The notes beneath the pieces are model-generated. The model was not told the origin of the DNA. It saw only the letters and a program-made list of their open reading frames with translations, and searched no databases. A stretch of 64,000 nucleotides of DNA from positions 1-64,000 of the forward strand of contig CAZSIV010000003.1 of NCBI GenBank assembly GCA_964607135.1. The letters are read 5' to 3'. This stretch comes from Metaruminococcus_A sp964607135. Its GTDB lineage: Bacteria > Bacillota > Clostridia > Oscillospirales > Ruminococcaceae. A program made the translations under genes and the position numbers. This document shows positions 35,728 through 45,625 of this stretch, in pieces (positions within the stretch are counted from its first letter, which is position 1; each line of letters starts with the position of its first letter).

Positions 35728-38553
35728 CTATTTCAAATATTTTTTAAGATATTTAGCCGTATAGGATTTCCGCGAGCGGAGCAGCTCCTCCGGCGTCCCA
35801 GTTGCAACGACCGTACCGCCCCGGTCTCCGCCCTCCGGGCCGAGGTCGATGATATAGTCGGCGGTTTTGATCACATCCAAATTATGCTCAATTACCACCA
35901 CAGTATTCCCTGCGTCGACAAGCTTCTGCAAAACGTTGATCAGGTTGTGGACATCGGCGGTGTGGAGACCGGTTGTAGGCTCATCCAGGATATAAAGCGT
36001 CTTTCCGGTGCCGCGTTTGGACAGCTCGGTTGCAAGCTTCACCCGCTGGGCTTCCCCCCCCGAAAGGGTGGTGGCGGGCTGACCCACCTTGACATATCCC
36101 AGCCCCACTTCATACAGGGTTTCGAGCTTGCGTTTGATTTTGGGGATCGAATCGAAAAAGAGCAGCGCTTCCTCCACCGTCATCTCGAGGACATCGTGGA
36201 TGCTTTTCCCCTTATACTTGATTTCCAGCGTCTCGCGGTTGTAGCGCTTCCCCTTGCAGACCTCGCAGGGGACGAAAATGTCGGGCAGAAAGTGCATCTC
36301 GATCTTGATGATGCCGTCGCCCTCACAGGCTTCACACCGGCCGCCCTTTACGTTAAACGAAAAGCGACCGCTGCTGTAGCCCTTCATTTTGGCATCCTGC
36401 GTTTGGGCGAACAGGTTGCGAATATCGGTAAAGACGCCGGTGTAGGTCGCCGGGTTGGAACGGGGCGTCCGGCCGATCGGGGACTGGTCGATGTCGATGA
36501 TCTTGTCGACATTTTCGATCCCCAGGATGCCGTCGTGGGCGCCCGGTTTGATTCTGGAGCCGTTGAGGGTGGCCGCCAGCTGCTTGTAGAGGACTTCGTT
36601 AATCAGCGAAGATTTGCCGGAGCCCGACACACCCGTTACACAGACGAACTCGCCCAGCGGAATTTTGACGTCGATCTTTTTGAGGTTGTTCTCCCGCGCC
36701 CCTTTGATGGTGAGAAACTTTCCGTTCCCCTCCCTGCGGGTTTTGGGAACCTCGATCTTTTTTGCGCCGCTCAGGTACTGGCCGGTGATCGACTCCTTGC
36801 AGGCAAGTATCTCCTGAATCGGGCCGGCGCAGACCACTTCCCCGCCGTGCACGCCCGCCCCGGGGCCGATGTCGACGACGTAATCGGCGGCATACATCGT
36901 GTCCTCGTCGTGCTCGACGACGATCAGGGTATTCCCCAGGTCGCGAAGCCGCTTGAGGGTCGCGATCAGTTTATCGTTGTCGCGCTGGTGGAGCCCAATG
37001 CTGGGCTCGTCCAGAATATACAGGACGCCTACAAGGTAGGAACCGATCTGGGTCGCCAGCCGGATCCGCTGGCTTTCACCGCCGGACAGCGTCCCCGCAG
37101 AACGGGAAAGGGTCAGATAATCCAAACCCACATTGTTGAGGAAGCCGAGGCGCTCCTTGATCTCCTTGAGGATACGATCGCCGATCAGCAGCTCGCGTTC
37201 GGTGAGCTCAATGTGATCGATAAAGTCGAGCGCTTCTGAAATCGACATGCGGCAGAACTCGCTGATATTCTTTCCTGCTACCGTGACGGCGAGGATTTCC
37301 TTCTTCAGCCGCTCCCCGCCGCAGTCGGGGCAGGGCACTTCGCTCATGCAGGCGGTGATCTCATCCCGCGCCCAATCGCTCTGTGTCTCGCGGAAACGGC
37401 GTTCAAGGTTGTTGATGATCCCTTCGAATTCAGTCTGATAGGTGCCCGTCCCGTACTCATTCTGTCGGGTCATCAGGATCCGCTCGCCCTTTGTGCCGTA
37501 CAGCAAAATGTCTACTATTTTTTTCGGAAGCTCTTCCACCGGGGTGTCGAGCGAAAAACGATAATGCGCCGCAAGGCCCTCGTAATACATCTGCGCGATC
37601 GTGCCGCTCTGGCCGAAATACCAGCCGCTCGCCTTGATCGCGCCGTCCCGGATCGATTTCGACTTGTCCGGGATGACCAAATCCGGGTCGACCTTCATAA
37701 AGGTGCCGAGGCCGGTGCACTTCTCGCAGGCGCCGTAAGGGTTATTGAAGGAGAACATCCGCGGGGAAAGCTCCTCCATGCTGAACCCGTGTTCCGGGCA
37801 GGCGTAATCCTGGGAGAACAGGATTTCCTCCCCCCCGACAACGTCGATCAACGCGAGCCCGCCGGTCAGCCCGACCGCCGTCTCGAGGGAATCCGCCAAT
37901 CTGGAACGGATTTCTTCCTTGACGGCCAGCCGGTCGATCACAATCTCGATGTTGTGTTTTCTATTCTTTTCCAGCGGGATTTTTTCAGAGAGGTCGTATA
38001 AATTCCCATCGGCCCGCACCCGGACGAAGCCGCTTTTCCGGGCGGCCTCCAGCTCCTTTTGATGCTCGCCCTTCCTCCCCCGGACAACCGGCGCCAAAAT
38101 TTGAATCCGGGTTCCTTCCTCCAGCGCCATCACCCGGTCGACGATCTGGTCGATGGTCTGCTGTTTGATCTCCCGCCCGCAGACCGGGCAGTGCGGAATG
38201 CCGATCCTCGCGTAAAGGAGCCTGAGATAATCGTAAATCTCCGTGACGGTGCCAACGGTAGAACGGGGATTCTTAGAGGTCGTTTTCTGGTCGATCGAAA
38301 TCGCAGGGGAAAGCCCTTCGATATAATCCACATCCGGCTTGTCCATCTGGCCCAGAAACATCCGCGCATAAGAGGAGAGGCTTTCCACATACCGCCGCTG
38401 CCCGTCCGCATAGATCGTATCAAAGGCCAGAGAGGATTTGCCCGAACCCGAAAGGCCGGTAAACACGATAAACTGTTCGCGCGGAAGCTCGATATCGATA
38501 TTTTTCAGGTTGTGTTCCCGCGCACCCTTAATAATGATTTTATCCTTTGACAA
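35728..38553 (-). CDS. uvrA: Excinuclease ABC subunit UvrA
   Basis: UvrA dimer scans for bulky DNA damage. The 941-residue protein has two ABC ATPases: Walker A GLSGSGKSSLA near residue 32 and GVSGSGKSSLI near 640, with signature motifs LSGGESQRIRLA and LSGGEAQRVKLA. The zinc modules include CPEHG...CEKC, and CEACEGDG...CEVCKG. It begins 27 bases after uvrB and shares its SOS-controlled promoter. Confidence 0.98.
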   Translation of the reverse strand: MSKDKIIIKGAREHNLKNIDIELPREQFIVFTGLSGSGKSSLAFDTIYADGQRRYVESLSSYARMFLGQMDKPDVDYIEGLSPAISIDQKTTSKNPRSTVGTVTEIYDYLRLLYARIGIPHCPVCGREIKQQTIDQIVDRVMALEEGTRIQILAPVVRGRKGEHQKELEAARKSGFVRVRADGNLYDLSEKIPLEKNRKHNIEIVIDRLAVKEEIRSRLADSLETAVGLTGGLALIDVVGGEEILFSQDYACPEHGFSMEELSPRMFSFNNPYGACEKCTGLGTFMKVDPDLVIPDKSKSIRDGAIKASGWYFGQSGTIAQMYYEGLAAHYRFSLDTPVEELPKKIVDILLYGTKGERILMTRQNEYGTGTYQTEFEGIINNLERRFRETQSDWARDEITACMSEVPCPDCGGERLKKEILAVTVAGKNISEFCRMSISEALDFIDHIELTERELLIGDRILKEIKERLGFLNNVGLDYLTLSRSAGTLSGGESQRIRLATQIGSYLVGVLYILDEPSIGLHQRDNDKLIATLKRLRDLGNTLIVVEHDEDTMYAADYVVDIGPGAGVHGGEVVCAGPIQEILACKESITGQYLSGAKKIEVPKTRREGNGKFLTIKGARENNLKKIDVKIPLGEFVCVTGVSGSGKSSLINEVLYKQLAATLNGSRIKPGAHDGILGIENVDKIIDIDQSPIGRTPRSNPATYTGVFTDIRNLFAQTQDAKMKGYSSGRFSFNVKGGRCEACEGDGIIKIEMHFLPDIFVPCEVCKGKRYNRETLEIKYKGKSIHDVLEMTVEEALLFFDSIPKIKRKLETLYEVGLGYVKVGQPATTLSGGEAQRVKLATELSKRGTGKTLYILDEPTTGLHTADVHNLINVLQKLVDAGNTVVVIEHNLDVIKTADYIIDLGPEGGDRGGTVVATGTPEELLRSRKSYTAKYLKKYLK

Positions 38554-38580
38554 AACGTCGCACCCCTTTTCTGCAACAGT

Positions 38581-40548
38581 CTACCGCTGTTTTTTCAATT
38601 CCTCGATCTGATCCCGCAGCGAAGCCGCATGTTCGAATTCCAGAATTTTAGCCGCCGCCTTCATTTCTTTAGTAAGCTGGGAAATCAGCTCTTCACGCTC
38701 TTTTTTATTCAGCCGCTTTTTCTTGCCGTCGACCGTATCTTTTTTGGAAATCTCGATGATTTCACGGACATCCTTCCGGATGGTTTTCGGCACGATGCCG
38801 TTTTTTTCGTTATACTCCATCTGGATGGCGCGGCGGCGCTCGGTTTCACGGATCGCCCGCTCCATCGAAGGAGTGACGCTGTCCGCGTACATAATCACCT
38901 TGCCCTCGGCATTTCGAGCCGCACGGCCGATGGTTTGGATCAGCGAGGTTTCGGAGCGGAGAAACCCTTCCTTGTCCGCGTCGAGGATGCAGACTAAGGA
39001 AACCTCCGGGATGTCCAGCCCTTCACGGAGCAGGTTGATGCCGACCAGCACATCGAACTCCCCCAGACGGAGGTCGCGGATGATCTCCATCCGTTCGATG
39101 GTGTCGATATCATGGTGCATGTACCGCACCTTGACGTCCATCTTTTCAAAAAAGGCAGTCAAGTCCTCCGCCATCTTTTTGGTCAGTGTGGTGATCAAAA
39201 CTCGTTCTTCCCTCGCCACCCGGGCGTTGATTTCAAACAACAGGTCTTCGATCTGCCCTTCGACCGGCCGGACGCTGATCTCAGGATCGACCAAACCAGT
39301 CGGGCGGATGACCTGCTCCACCATATTTTTACTGTGCTCCCGCTCGAATTCGCCCGGAGTCGCGCTAACATAGACCGCCTGGTTGATGTGGCCGTAAAAT
39401 TCATCGAAATTCAGCGGCCGGTTATCTGCGGCCGAGGGCAGACGGAACCCATAATCAATCAGGGTTGTCTTCCTCGCCTTATCGCCGAAGAACATCCCGC
39501 GCACCTGCGGAATCGTGACATGCGATTCGTCGATGAAAAGGAGATAGTCGTCCGGAAAGTGGTCGAGAAGGGTGTACGGCATACTCCCCGCCGGACGGCC
39601 GGAAAGAATCCGGGAATAGTTTTCAATCCCCTTGCAGAACCCGATCTCACTGAGCATCTCGACGTCGTATTTTGTGCGCTGCTCAATCCGCTGGGCCTCT
39701 AAGAGCATGTCGCGCTCTTTAAAATACTTCACCCGTTCGATCATTTCATCCTCAATTTCCTGCACCGCCACACGCAGCTTCTCCGGCGGGACGATATAAT
39801 GAGACGCCGGGTAGATGGCGACATGCGCCACCGTACTCAGCACCTCTCCCGTCAGGACGTTGATCTCGCTGATCCGGTCGATCTCATCCCCGAAAAATTC
39901 CACCCGGATGGCATTTTCCCCCGAATAGGCAGGGAAAATTTCAACTACGTCGCCGTGAACGCGGAACTTGTTCCGGATAAAGTTGATGTCGTTACGCTCG
40001 TACTGGATATCGACCAGCTTGTGGAGGAGCTCGTCCCGGCTCTTCTGCATCCCGGTGCGGAGGGAGATGACCATGCTGCGGTAATCGATCGGGCTGCCGA
40101 GCGAATAGATGCAGGACACGCTCGAAACAATGATGACGTCCCGCCGCTCGGATAATGCTGAAGTCGCAGAATGTCGGAGCTTATCGATTTCGTCGTTGAT
40201 GGCGCTGTCTTTTTCAATATAAGTGTCGGTATTCGGAATGTAGGCTTCCGGCTGGTAGTAATCGTAGTAGGACACAAAGTATTCCACCGCGTTGTGTGGA
40301 AAGAACTCTTTGAACTCCGAGCAAAGCTGGGCGGCCAGCGTCTTATTGTGCGCCAGCACCAGCGTCGGCTTCTGTACCTGCTCGATGACATTTGCCATTG
40401 TAAACGTTTTACCGGAACCTGTAACCCCGAGAAGGGTCTGCTCTTTCACTCCGCTTTGAATCCCCTGCACCAGACTTTTAATCGCCTCCGGCTGTGAACC
40501 GGACGGCTTGTATGAGGACTCGAGCTTGAATACTCCCTGTCCATCCAT
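38581..40548 (-). CDS. uvrB: Excinuclease ABC subunit UvrB
   Basis: UvrB verifies damage handed over by UvrA. The 655-residue product has Walker A GVTGSGKTFTMAN, the beta-hairpin region YYDYYQPEAY, helicase motif DESH, and the C-terminal UVR motif for UvrC binding (about residues 610-650). The start ATG at 40548 has AGAGGA eight bases upstream. Transcription is controlled by the LexA-like box at 40600-40611. Confidence 0.98.
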   Translation of the reverse strand: MDGQGVFKLESSYKPSGSQPEAIKSLVQGIQSGVKEQTLLGVTGSGKTFTMANVIEQVQKPTLVLAHNKTLAAQLCSEFKEFFPHNAVEYFVSYYDYYQPEAYIPNTDTYIEKDSAINDEIDKLRHSATSALSERRDVIIVSSVSCIYSLGSPIDYRSMVISLRTGMQKSRDELLHKLVDIQYERNDINFIRNKFRVHGDVVEIFPAYSGENAIRVEFFGDEIDRISEINVLTGEVLSTVAHVAIYPASHYIVPPEKLRVAVQEIEDEMIERVKYFKERDMLLEAQRIEQRTKYDVEMLSEIGFCKGIENYSRILSGRPAGSMPYTLLDHFPDDYLLFIDESHVTIPQVRGMFFGDKARKTTLIDYGFRLPSAADNRPLNFDEFYGHINQAVYVSATPGEFEREHSKNMVEQVIRPTGLVDPEISVRPVEGQIEDLLFEINARVAREERVLITTLTKKMAEDLTAFFEKMDVKVRYMHHDIDTIERMEIIRDLRLGEFDVLVGINLLREGLDIPEVSLVCILDADKEGFLRSETSLIQTIGRAARNAEGKVIMYADSVTPSMERAIRETERRRAIQMEYNEKNGIVPKTIRKDVREIIEISKKDTVDGKKKRLNKKEREELISQLTKEMKAAAKILEFEHAASLRDQIEELKKQR

Positions 40549-40599
40549 AAAGCAAATCCTCTCCAAATTATCACGCAATATCAGGCAGAACAGTTAAAA

Positions 40600-40611
40600 G
40601 AACAAATGTTC
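40600..40611 (-). promoter_or_regulatory. SOS box (LexA operator) of uvrBA
   Basis: GAACATTTGTTC on the minus strand fits the Firmicute LexA site GAAC-N4-GTTC. It lies about ten bases downstream of the -10 box at 40621-40626, over the likely transcription start. Confidence 0.8.
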
Positions 40612-40620
40612 CCAACCGCT

Positions 40621-40649
40621 ATTTTACCTCTTTTCGTTTGGTTTGTCAA
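40621..40649 (-). promoter_or_regulatory. Sigma-A promoter of uvrBA
   Basis: Minus-strand TTGACA (40644-40649), 17 bases, TAAAAT (40621-40626). Confidence 0.72.
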
Positions 40650-40742
40650 TGGTTTAGTATACCACATTGCGGCAATTTTTACAATGAATCAATCGGGGCT
40701 CCTTTTACCGTTTTCAGCTACCGAAATCAGAGGTCATTTCTT

Positions 40743-40850
40743 TTATTTCACTGCTCGCTTGTCACGCTGCATCCTCATACAATGAGGACAAATAAACTCC
40801 AACTTTTGAAAAAAGAGACAAAACGCCCCTGCTTTCGATTCACATATCAT
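40743..40850 (-). CDS. Possible 35-residue zinc-finger-like small protein
   Basis: An ATG at 40850 opens a 35-residue frame ending FICPHCMRMQRDKRAVK, with a CPHC pair and two other cysteines (C3, C11). GTGAGG is only four bases before the ATG. It sits in a 390-base gap and could be a real small metal-binding protein, a decayed gene end, or chance. I do not recognise a family. Confidence 0.25.
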   Translation of the reverse strand: MICESKAGAFCLFFQKLEFICPHCMRMQRDKRAVK

Positions 40851-40944
40851 GCCGACCTCACCGAGGCCGTCCGGCACGTCCTAGAAATTTGCTCTGCCTC
40901 AATCGTTCGAGGGTTGCACACTCCCGTCTAAGCAATCGAAGCAG

Positions 40945-40995
40945 TCTATAAAAGGCGGAAGCTTTTGAGAAATCGAAGCTTCCGCCTTTTATAGA
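40945..40995. repeat. Perfect 20-bp inverted repeat (hairpin) after the unknown gene
   Basis: Left arm 40945-40964 and right arm 40976-40995 are exact complements, with an 11-base loop. It starts about 50 bases after the end of the 558-residue gene and probably ends its transcript. There is no T run on the minus strand; TTTGATT follows on the plus strand. The rest of 40650-40944 has only the weak ORF at 40743-40850. Confidence 0.7.
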
Positions 40996-41042
40996 TTTGA
41001 TTCAACTGTCGAATGATAAACATCAACCTGCTCTTTTTTCTC

Positions 41043-42719
41043 TCACCTTTTCCTGCTCTTGCGGAGCAGCAAAAAAGCGAAGCCGGAGAAAAAACAGGCT
41101 GCGACGATTGCGGCCACCCGAGCCAAAACAGAAACAGCAGACCACAGGGCATATACCACAGCGGCGGTAGCGGCGGCGGTGAACAGCCATCCAGCCAACG
41201 ACCAAAGAGAGGCGGCATTCGCTGTCTCCATTTTTTTGGAAGGCGGCAGTATCATCCCCCAAAGGCTTTGCAGGGCAACCGTTCCCTGAAATAAAGGCGT
41301 ATTCCGGAGCCCCATCTCTTGAAGGAACCTCTCCCAGCTCTGGCAGAATTCCTGCCAGCCCTGTTTGATATCCTCCCAGCCGAATTGGTCGAGGAATAGT
41401 CCCCGGCCCGGAAGATAGCGCAGCCAAGTGCGGTACTTCCCCTTTTCTTGTTTTTCCCGAAACAATTCCACCGCATAGGCGATTGCATCCATCAGAGACC
41501 GCTGCGGGTCTTTTGTCTGACGGTAACGGCGGATCAGCTCCTCTCTCACCCGAAATACATCCTCTCGCCACAAATTCGGGCATTGTCCCGGCGGATAGCC
41601 TCGGGCAGACAGCTGGAGTGCAAGACCCGCCTCATATAAAAAGTTTTCCGTCCGCTGTTCTGTTGCCTGCCGGATCAGCGCCGCTGTATGGGATGTAACT
41701 CCGGGCTCCCGGGCGGCGGCTTCCCCTTTCAGCCAGAGCAGCCCTATTTCCAGCCCCAAACGCTCTTCACTGACATAAGGAAGTTCCTTCGCGCTGGGAA
41801 GAACCGGCTGGCCTGAGATATTTTTTACAAAATTTTCGACAAACCGCAGTTCCCGAACCATCTCGAGCTCCTGAGAAACAGCAAAAAGACGAGGCGAAGC
41901 CACTCCCGGTTTCAGGCTTTGAAGCTCCGTTTCCAATTCAAGAGCGGTTCCCCGGTTCAACTTCATTGAACGAGCTTCCCGCTCTATGGCGCGCTGGGCC
42001 TGGCCGCTGTAGCCGGAATCCAGCCGGATGCCGCCTTTCCCCCTCCGGTAGAGAACGCCCTCCTCCGGCAATTGGATGCTCGCCCGAGAGAACTGCTGAG
42101 TCTGGGAAAACTGCCGGTGGCCGGCGGCCCTTTGCAGCACTGCTGCGGCCTGAGCGGAAACTTTATTTTTTGAAGGAGAAATTCCCGTAATCTGTCGAAA
42201 GAGCTTTTCCAAAAGTCCTTTTATCTCGTCCGCCGATTCAGCAGAGCTCAGCAAATGCAGCAGCCGGGATGCGATCTGCTCCAGCCATTTGGAAAGCGTT
42301 TCCAGCAGGGCAGCTTCCAACGGCTTATTGATCTGTAGGGCACTCCCTTTAGAGGAGAGGACTTCGCCGTACCGCCGAACCGTTTCCCGGATCTCTCTTA
42401 AATTTTCCTCTTCACTCTTTTTGGGATCCGGTTCCCAGGACAGCAGAGCATCCGTTAAACGTTCCTGCACCTCCATCGCCAATTTCTTTAAAGAACCCTC
42501 TGTCCAATGCTCTAAAGCCTGTTGAAGTTCTTCGGAGATTTGATCCGTCGAGGGGGCGTCGGAAGCCGGTTCCTCCTGTCCTTCCATCCCTTCCGCCTTT
42601 TGTACATCCCCCGTCTCCAATGCCTCGGGTCGGAGGACGGAGTCCAAAGGAATCGGCTTTATTCCAAACCGGATCCCGCCGGATTGCGGGCGGCCGGGTT
42701 CTAACATAAAATCTGGCAT
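41043..42719 (-). CDS. Hypothetical membrane-anchored protein, 558 residues
   Basis: I do not recognise this protein. Residues 1-75 are Pro/Glu-rich; residues 75-200 are helical with leucine-rich stretches; the middle is Arg/Glu-rich with a YRRGKGGIRLDSGYSG segment near 240. Two hydrophobic helices lie at about 495-520 and 525-548, followed by basic RKSRKR. There is no signal peptide, so the bulk is likely cytoplasmic with a C-terminal hairpin anchor. Start ATG at 42719 has AGAGGAG ten bases away. It lies between sbcC and uvrB, ends before a long hairpin, and is on the same strand as both. Confidence 0.75.
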   Translation of the reverse strand: MPDFMLEPGRPQSGGIRFGIKPIPLDSVLRPEALETGDVQKAEGMEGQEEPASDAPSTDQISEELQQALEHWTEGSLKKLAMEVQERLTDALLSWEPDPKKSEEENLREIRETVRRYGEVLSSKGSALQINKPLEAALLETLSKWLEQIASRLLHLLSSAESADEIKGLLEKLFRQITGISPSKNKVSAQAAAVLQRAAGHRQFSQTQQFSRASIQLPEEGVLYRRGKGGIRLDSGYSGQAQRAIEREARSMKLNRGTALELETELQSLKPGVASPRLFAVSQELEMVRELRFVENFVKNISGQPVLPSAKELPYVSEERLGLEIGLLWLKGEAAAREPGVTSHTAALIRQATEQRTENFLYEAGLALQLSARGYPPGQCPNLWREDVFRVREELIRRYRQTKDPQRSLMDAIAYAVELFREKQEKGKYRTWLRYLPGRGLFLDQFGWEDIKQGWQEFCQSWERFLQEMGLRNTPLFQGTVALQSLWGMILPPSKKMETANAASLWSLAGWLFTAAATAAVVYALWSAVSVLARVAAIVAACFFSGFAFLLLRKSRKR

Positions 42720-42859
42720 CCGAGAAGTCTCCTCTTAAAAAAACAATAAGCTGGGGAGTATTTTCTTTCACTATAATATATCGGATTTTTTCCCCTTTTC
42801 TTAACAGCCCATTGTTTGCCCTCGCCAACAGCGCAAATCCACGATCGGCAATACACTTT

Positions 42860-45625
42860 TTACACAATCATTTGAACGGTACTCCCACCCGTTTTCTCCT
42901 TTTTTACGACAATCTGCCGGTCGATCTTCTCCTTTAATTCCCCAACATGAGAGATGATGCCGACCAGACGGTTGCCTTCGGCCAGCCCTGACAACGCTCT
43001 TACCGCCTGCTGTAAAGATTCCTCGTCCAGCGAACCGAAGCCTTCGTCGACAAACATGGTGTCAAGGCGGATCCCTCCGGCGGAGGACTGAACCTCGTCG
43101 GACAACCCAAGGGCAAGGGAGAGAGAAGCTTTGAACGATTCGCCGCCGGACAACGTTTTAACGCTGCGCTCACTCCCGTTGTAATGGTCGACGACGTCCA
43201 GTTCGAGCCCGCTCTGGCTACGGTTATTTTCCGCTGTACGGCGGCGTTTTAACTCATATTGACCGCCGGACATCACCATAAACCGGGTGTTGGCGCGGGC
43301 GATGACCCGGTCAAAATAAGCCGTTTGGACATAAGTTTCCAGCATGACCTTTTCCTTGCCGCCGACATTGCCGTTTGCAGTATCGGACAGCGCTTTTACC
43401 CAGATCCATTTTGCCTCAATTGCCGCCGCTTCCTTAGACATCTCACGGATCTTTTCGAGTACAGCGCGATTTGTTGTGATCCTGGTGGATATCACCTGTT
43501 TTTTGCCGACTAACTTCTTTTTTTGAACGTTTAATCCGGCTTCTCTGTCTTTTTCAGCGTTAATATCGACCGCAACTTGATCCCGCAGGTTCTTTTTTGC
43601 TTCTTCAACCGCCGCATTCAGCTCTGCAATGATTCTGTCACAGGCATTGAAATCCTCAACGGCCCTTTTGTACGCTGTTTCGATTGCGGTTTTTTTCTCC
43701 TCGCACGCTTCGATCTCTTTTTCCGCTTCCAGCTTGGTCCCGAATTTCAGCTTGAGGGAAAGAGCGGCTGTCCGGCCTTCTATGAATTTCTTTTCGGCTC
43801 GCTGTTCAACTGCTTTTTTCTCAAGCTCGGCAACCGTGGCTTCGAGCTCTGACCGGTTCGCCTCAAGCTCCGGAACCGCCCGGTCGAGCTCCGCCTTTCT
43901 CTCGGCCATCGCCTCGGCCATTTGGAGCGATTCCCCAAGCCTGGCCAGCCGACCGGCGGCATCGGATTCCTTTTCGGCAAGCTTCGGTTCGATTTCTTCA
44001 AAACGGTTGAAGAAAAACAGCTCTCTGGCCGCGGCTTCAATGGCGGATTTTTTTTCTTCAAAAGCCGCTTTGGCCTCACCCGCTTTGAGGCTGGCGTCGA
44101 CTGCTTCTTTTGCAGCGCGATCGGCGGCTTGCCTGCCTCGGTCTAGGTCGGCTTTCGTCGGAGCCTGAGCAGACTTACCCGCCTTGTGCGGATGGGAGAT
44201 CGATCCGCAGACAGGGCAGGGTTCGCCCTCGATTAATCCCTCTGCGATGATTCCGGCCTGTTCGTCCAGATACGCCTTTTGCTTTGCACTGTACTTCGAT
44301 TCCTTAATCTGCGCAATCTCGGATTTATCCTTATAATCTGTCTGCGCTTCTTTTAATCTCTTTTCCAGCTTCTTTAAATCGGATAACGCCTTTTCCAAAT
44401 CAGCAAGGGATTTTATCTCGTTACTGACGGCATCCCTTTGCGCCTCGAGTTTAACGCATTTCTCGCCGGCGTTTCCAAAAAGTTGCTGCTCCGCCTTTAG
44501 TTTTTCGATCTCCGCTTTCAATTTTCCGAGTGCATCGATTTTTTCTTTGGCCGTTTTCTTCACAGTTTCCAGTTCAAGTATGATCTTTGAAAGAGCCGCC
44601 CTCTTTTCCTCGAGTTCATCATAATCGGGCAGCGCCAAGCGCTGAGCGGAAGCGGCAAGATCGAGTGCTTTCGCTTCCGGCAGCTGCGCTTCCCACCTCT
44701 CGCATTGTTCTTTTAAGGCGCTGCGTCTCGGAAATTCTATCAGCAGCTTTTCCTCAGATTCCCTGATCGAATCCCGGGATTTCTGCTGTTCGGCCGCTTT
44801 CGCCAGCTTTTCCGTGATTTCCTTGAGCTCCCCCTCGATTCTTTCGATCCCGTCCCCGCATTCCCGTTCGGATTTTTCATCCCGCTCGATCAGCTTTTCG
44901 ACGAGTTCAAGAACTTCTTCCATCGGGAGAAGGCCGTCTTTCGCCGCTTCAACTTCGGCCGATAATGCATCATTTTCCTCACAGATAATTCCGCTGCGGT
45001 ATTGCCTGATCCCAGCCGAAACAGCTTCGTATTCCTTTCCGAGCCTTCCCGATTCGCTTTTGAGCTCTTCCTGCAAAACGCTGTAACGATATGTGCGGAA
45101 GATCCGTTGAAAAATCTTCTTCCGATCCTCGGTAGAGGCGAAAAGCAGCTTTAAAAAATCACCCTGCGCGACCATCGCAATCTGCGTAAACTGGTCGCGA
45201 TCGATCCCCATGATCTCAACGACGGCCTGGTTGACCTCTTTCAGCTTAGCGGCCACCCTGCCGTCCGGGTAACGCAGCTGCGCGTCCGCCTTTTCCACCG
45301 TCATGCCGCTCCCCCGGGCCTTCGGGCGGTCATATTCGGGGTTCCGCTTGATGTAATACTGTTTTCCGGCATATTCGAAGGTGAGTTCTACCTCAGTCGG
45401 CGTACCGGCAGAGGCATATTTCGAGCGGAACATATTGGCGCTCCTGTTGTCGCCGCTCGCTTCCCCGTAAAGGGCGAAGGTGATCGCATCGAAGATGGTC
45501 GTTTTGCCAGCGCCGGTGTCCCCGGCAATCAGGTAGAGCCCCTTTTTCCCGAGTGCGTCAAAATCCAGCTCCACCCTTCCCGCATAAGGGCCAAACGCGG
45601 ACATCACAAGTTTAACCGGCCTCAT
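42860..45625 (-). CDS. sbcC: Exonuclease SbcCD, ATPase subunit SbcC
   Basis: SbcC is the SMC-like ATPase of the SbcCD nuclease that opens hairpin and protein-blocked DNA ends. The 921-residue protein has Walker A GDTGAGKTTIFDAI near residue 35, long coiled coils around the zinc hook CPVCG (near residue 480), and C-terminal signature and Walker B (LSGGESFKASLSLALG and MFVDEGFGSLDEE). Its ATG at 45625 overlaps the sbcD stop (ATGA). Confidence 0.96.
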   Translation of the reverse strand: MRPVKLVMSAFGPYAGRVELDFDALGKKGLYLIAGDTGAGKTTIFDAITFALYGEASGDNRSANMFRSKYASAGTPTEVELTFEYAGKQYYIKRNPEYDRPKARGSGMTVEKADAQLRYPDGRVAAKLKEVNQAVVEIMGIDRDQFTQIAMVAQGDFLKLLFASTEDRKKIFQRIFRTYRYSVLQEELKSESGRLGKEYEAVSAGIRQYRSGIICEENDALSAEVEAAKDGLLPMEEVLELVEKLIERDEKSERECGDGIERIEGELKEITEKLAKAAEQQKSRDSIRESEEKLLIEFPRRSALKEQCERWEAQLPEAKALDLAASAQRLALPDYDELEEKRAALSKIILELETVKKTAKEKIDALGKLKAEIEKLKAEQQLFGNAGEKCVKLEAQRDAVSNEIKSLADLEKALSDLKKLEKRLKEAQTDYKDKSEIAQIKESKYSAKQKAYLDEQAGIIAEGLIEGEPCPVCGSISHPHKAGKSAQAPTKADLDRGRQAADRAAKEAVDASLKAGEAKAAFEEKKSAIEAAARELFFFNRFEEIEPKLAEKESDAAGRLARLGESLQMAEAMAERKAELDRAVPELEANRSELEATVAELEKKAVEQRAEKKFIEGRTAALSLKLKFGTKLEAEKEIEACEEKKTAIETAYKRAVEDFNACDRIIAELNAAVEEAKKNLRDQVAVDINAEKDREAGLNVQKKKLVGKKQVISTRITTNRAVLEKIREMSKEAAAIEAKWIWVKALSDTANGNVGGKEKVMLETYVQTAYFDRVIARANTRFMVMSGGQYELKRRRTAENNRSQSGLELDVVDHYNGSERSVKTLSGGESFKASLSLALGLSDEVQSSAGGIRLDTMFVDEGFGSLDEESLQQAVRALSGLAEGNRLVGIISHVGELKEKIDRQIVVKKEKTGGSTVQMIV

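Noticed and set aside
35707..37239. Long plus-strand ORF of 510 residues opposite uvrA
   Set aside because: It is wholly antisense to the strongly conserved uvrA and shows no family motif. Long antisense frames are expected in a GC-rich gene.
42412..42867. Minus-strand ORF of 151 residues between sbcC and the unknown gene
   Set aside because: It overlaps the first 300 bases of the 558-residue gene in another frame and has no ribosome site or motif.
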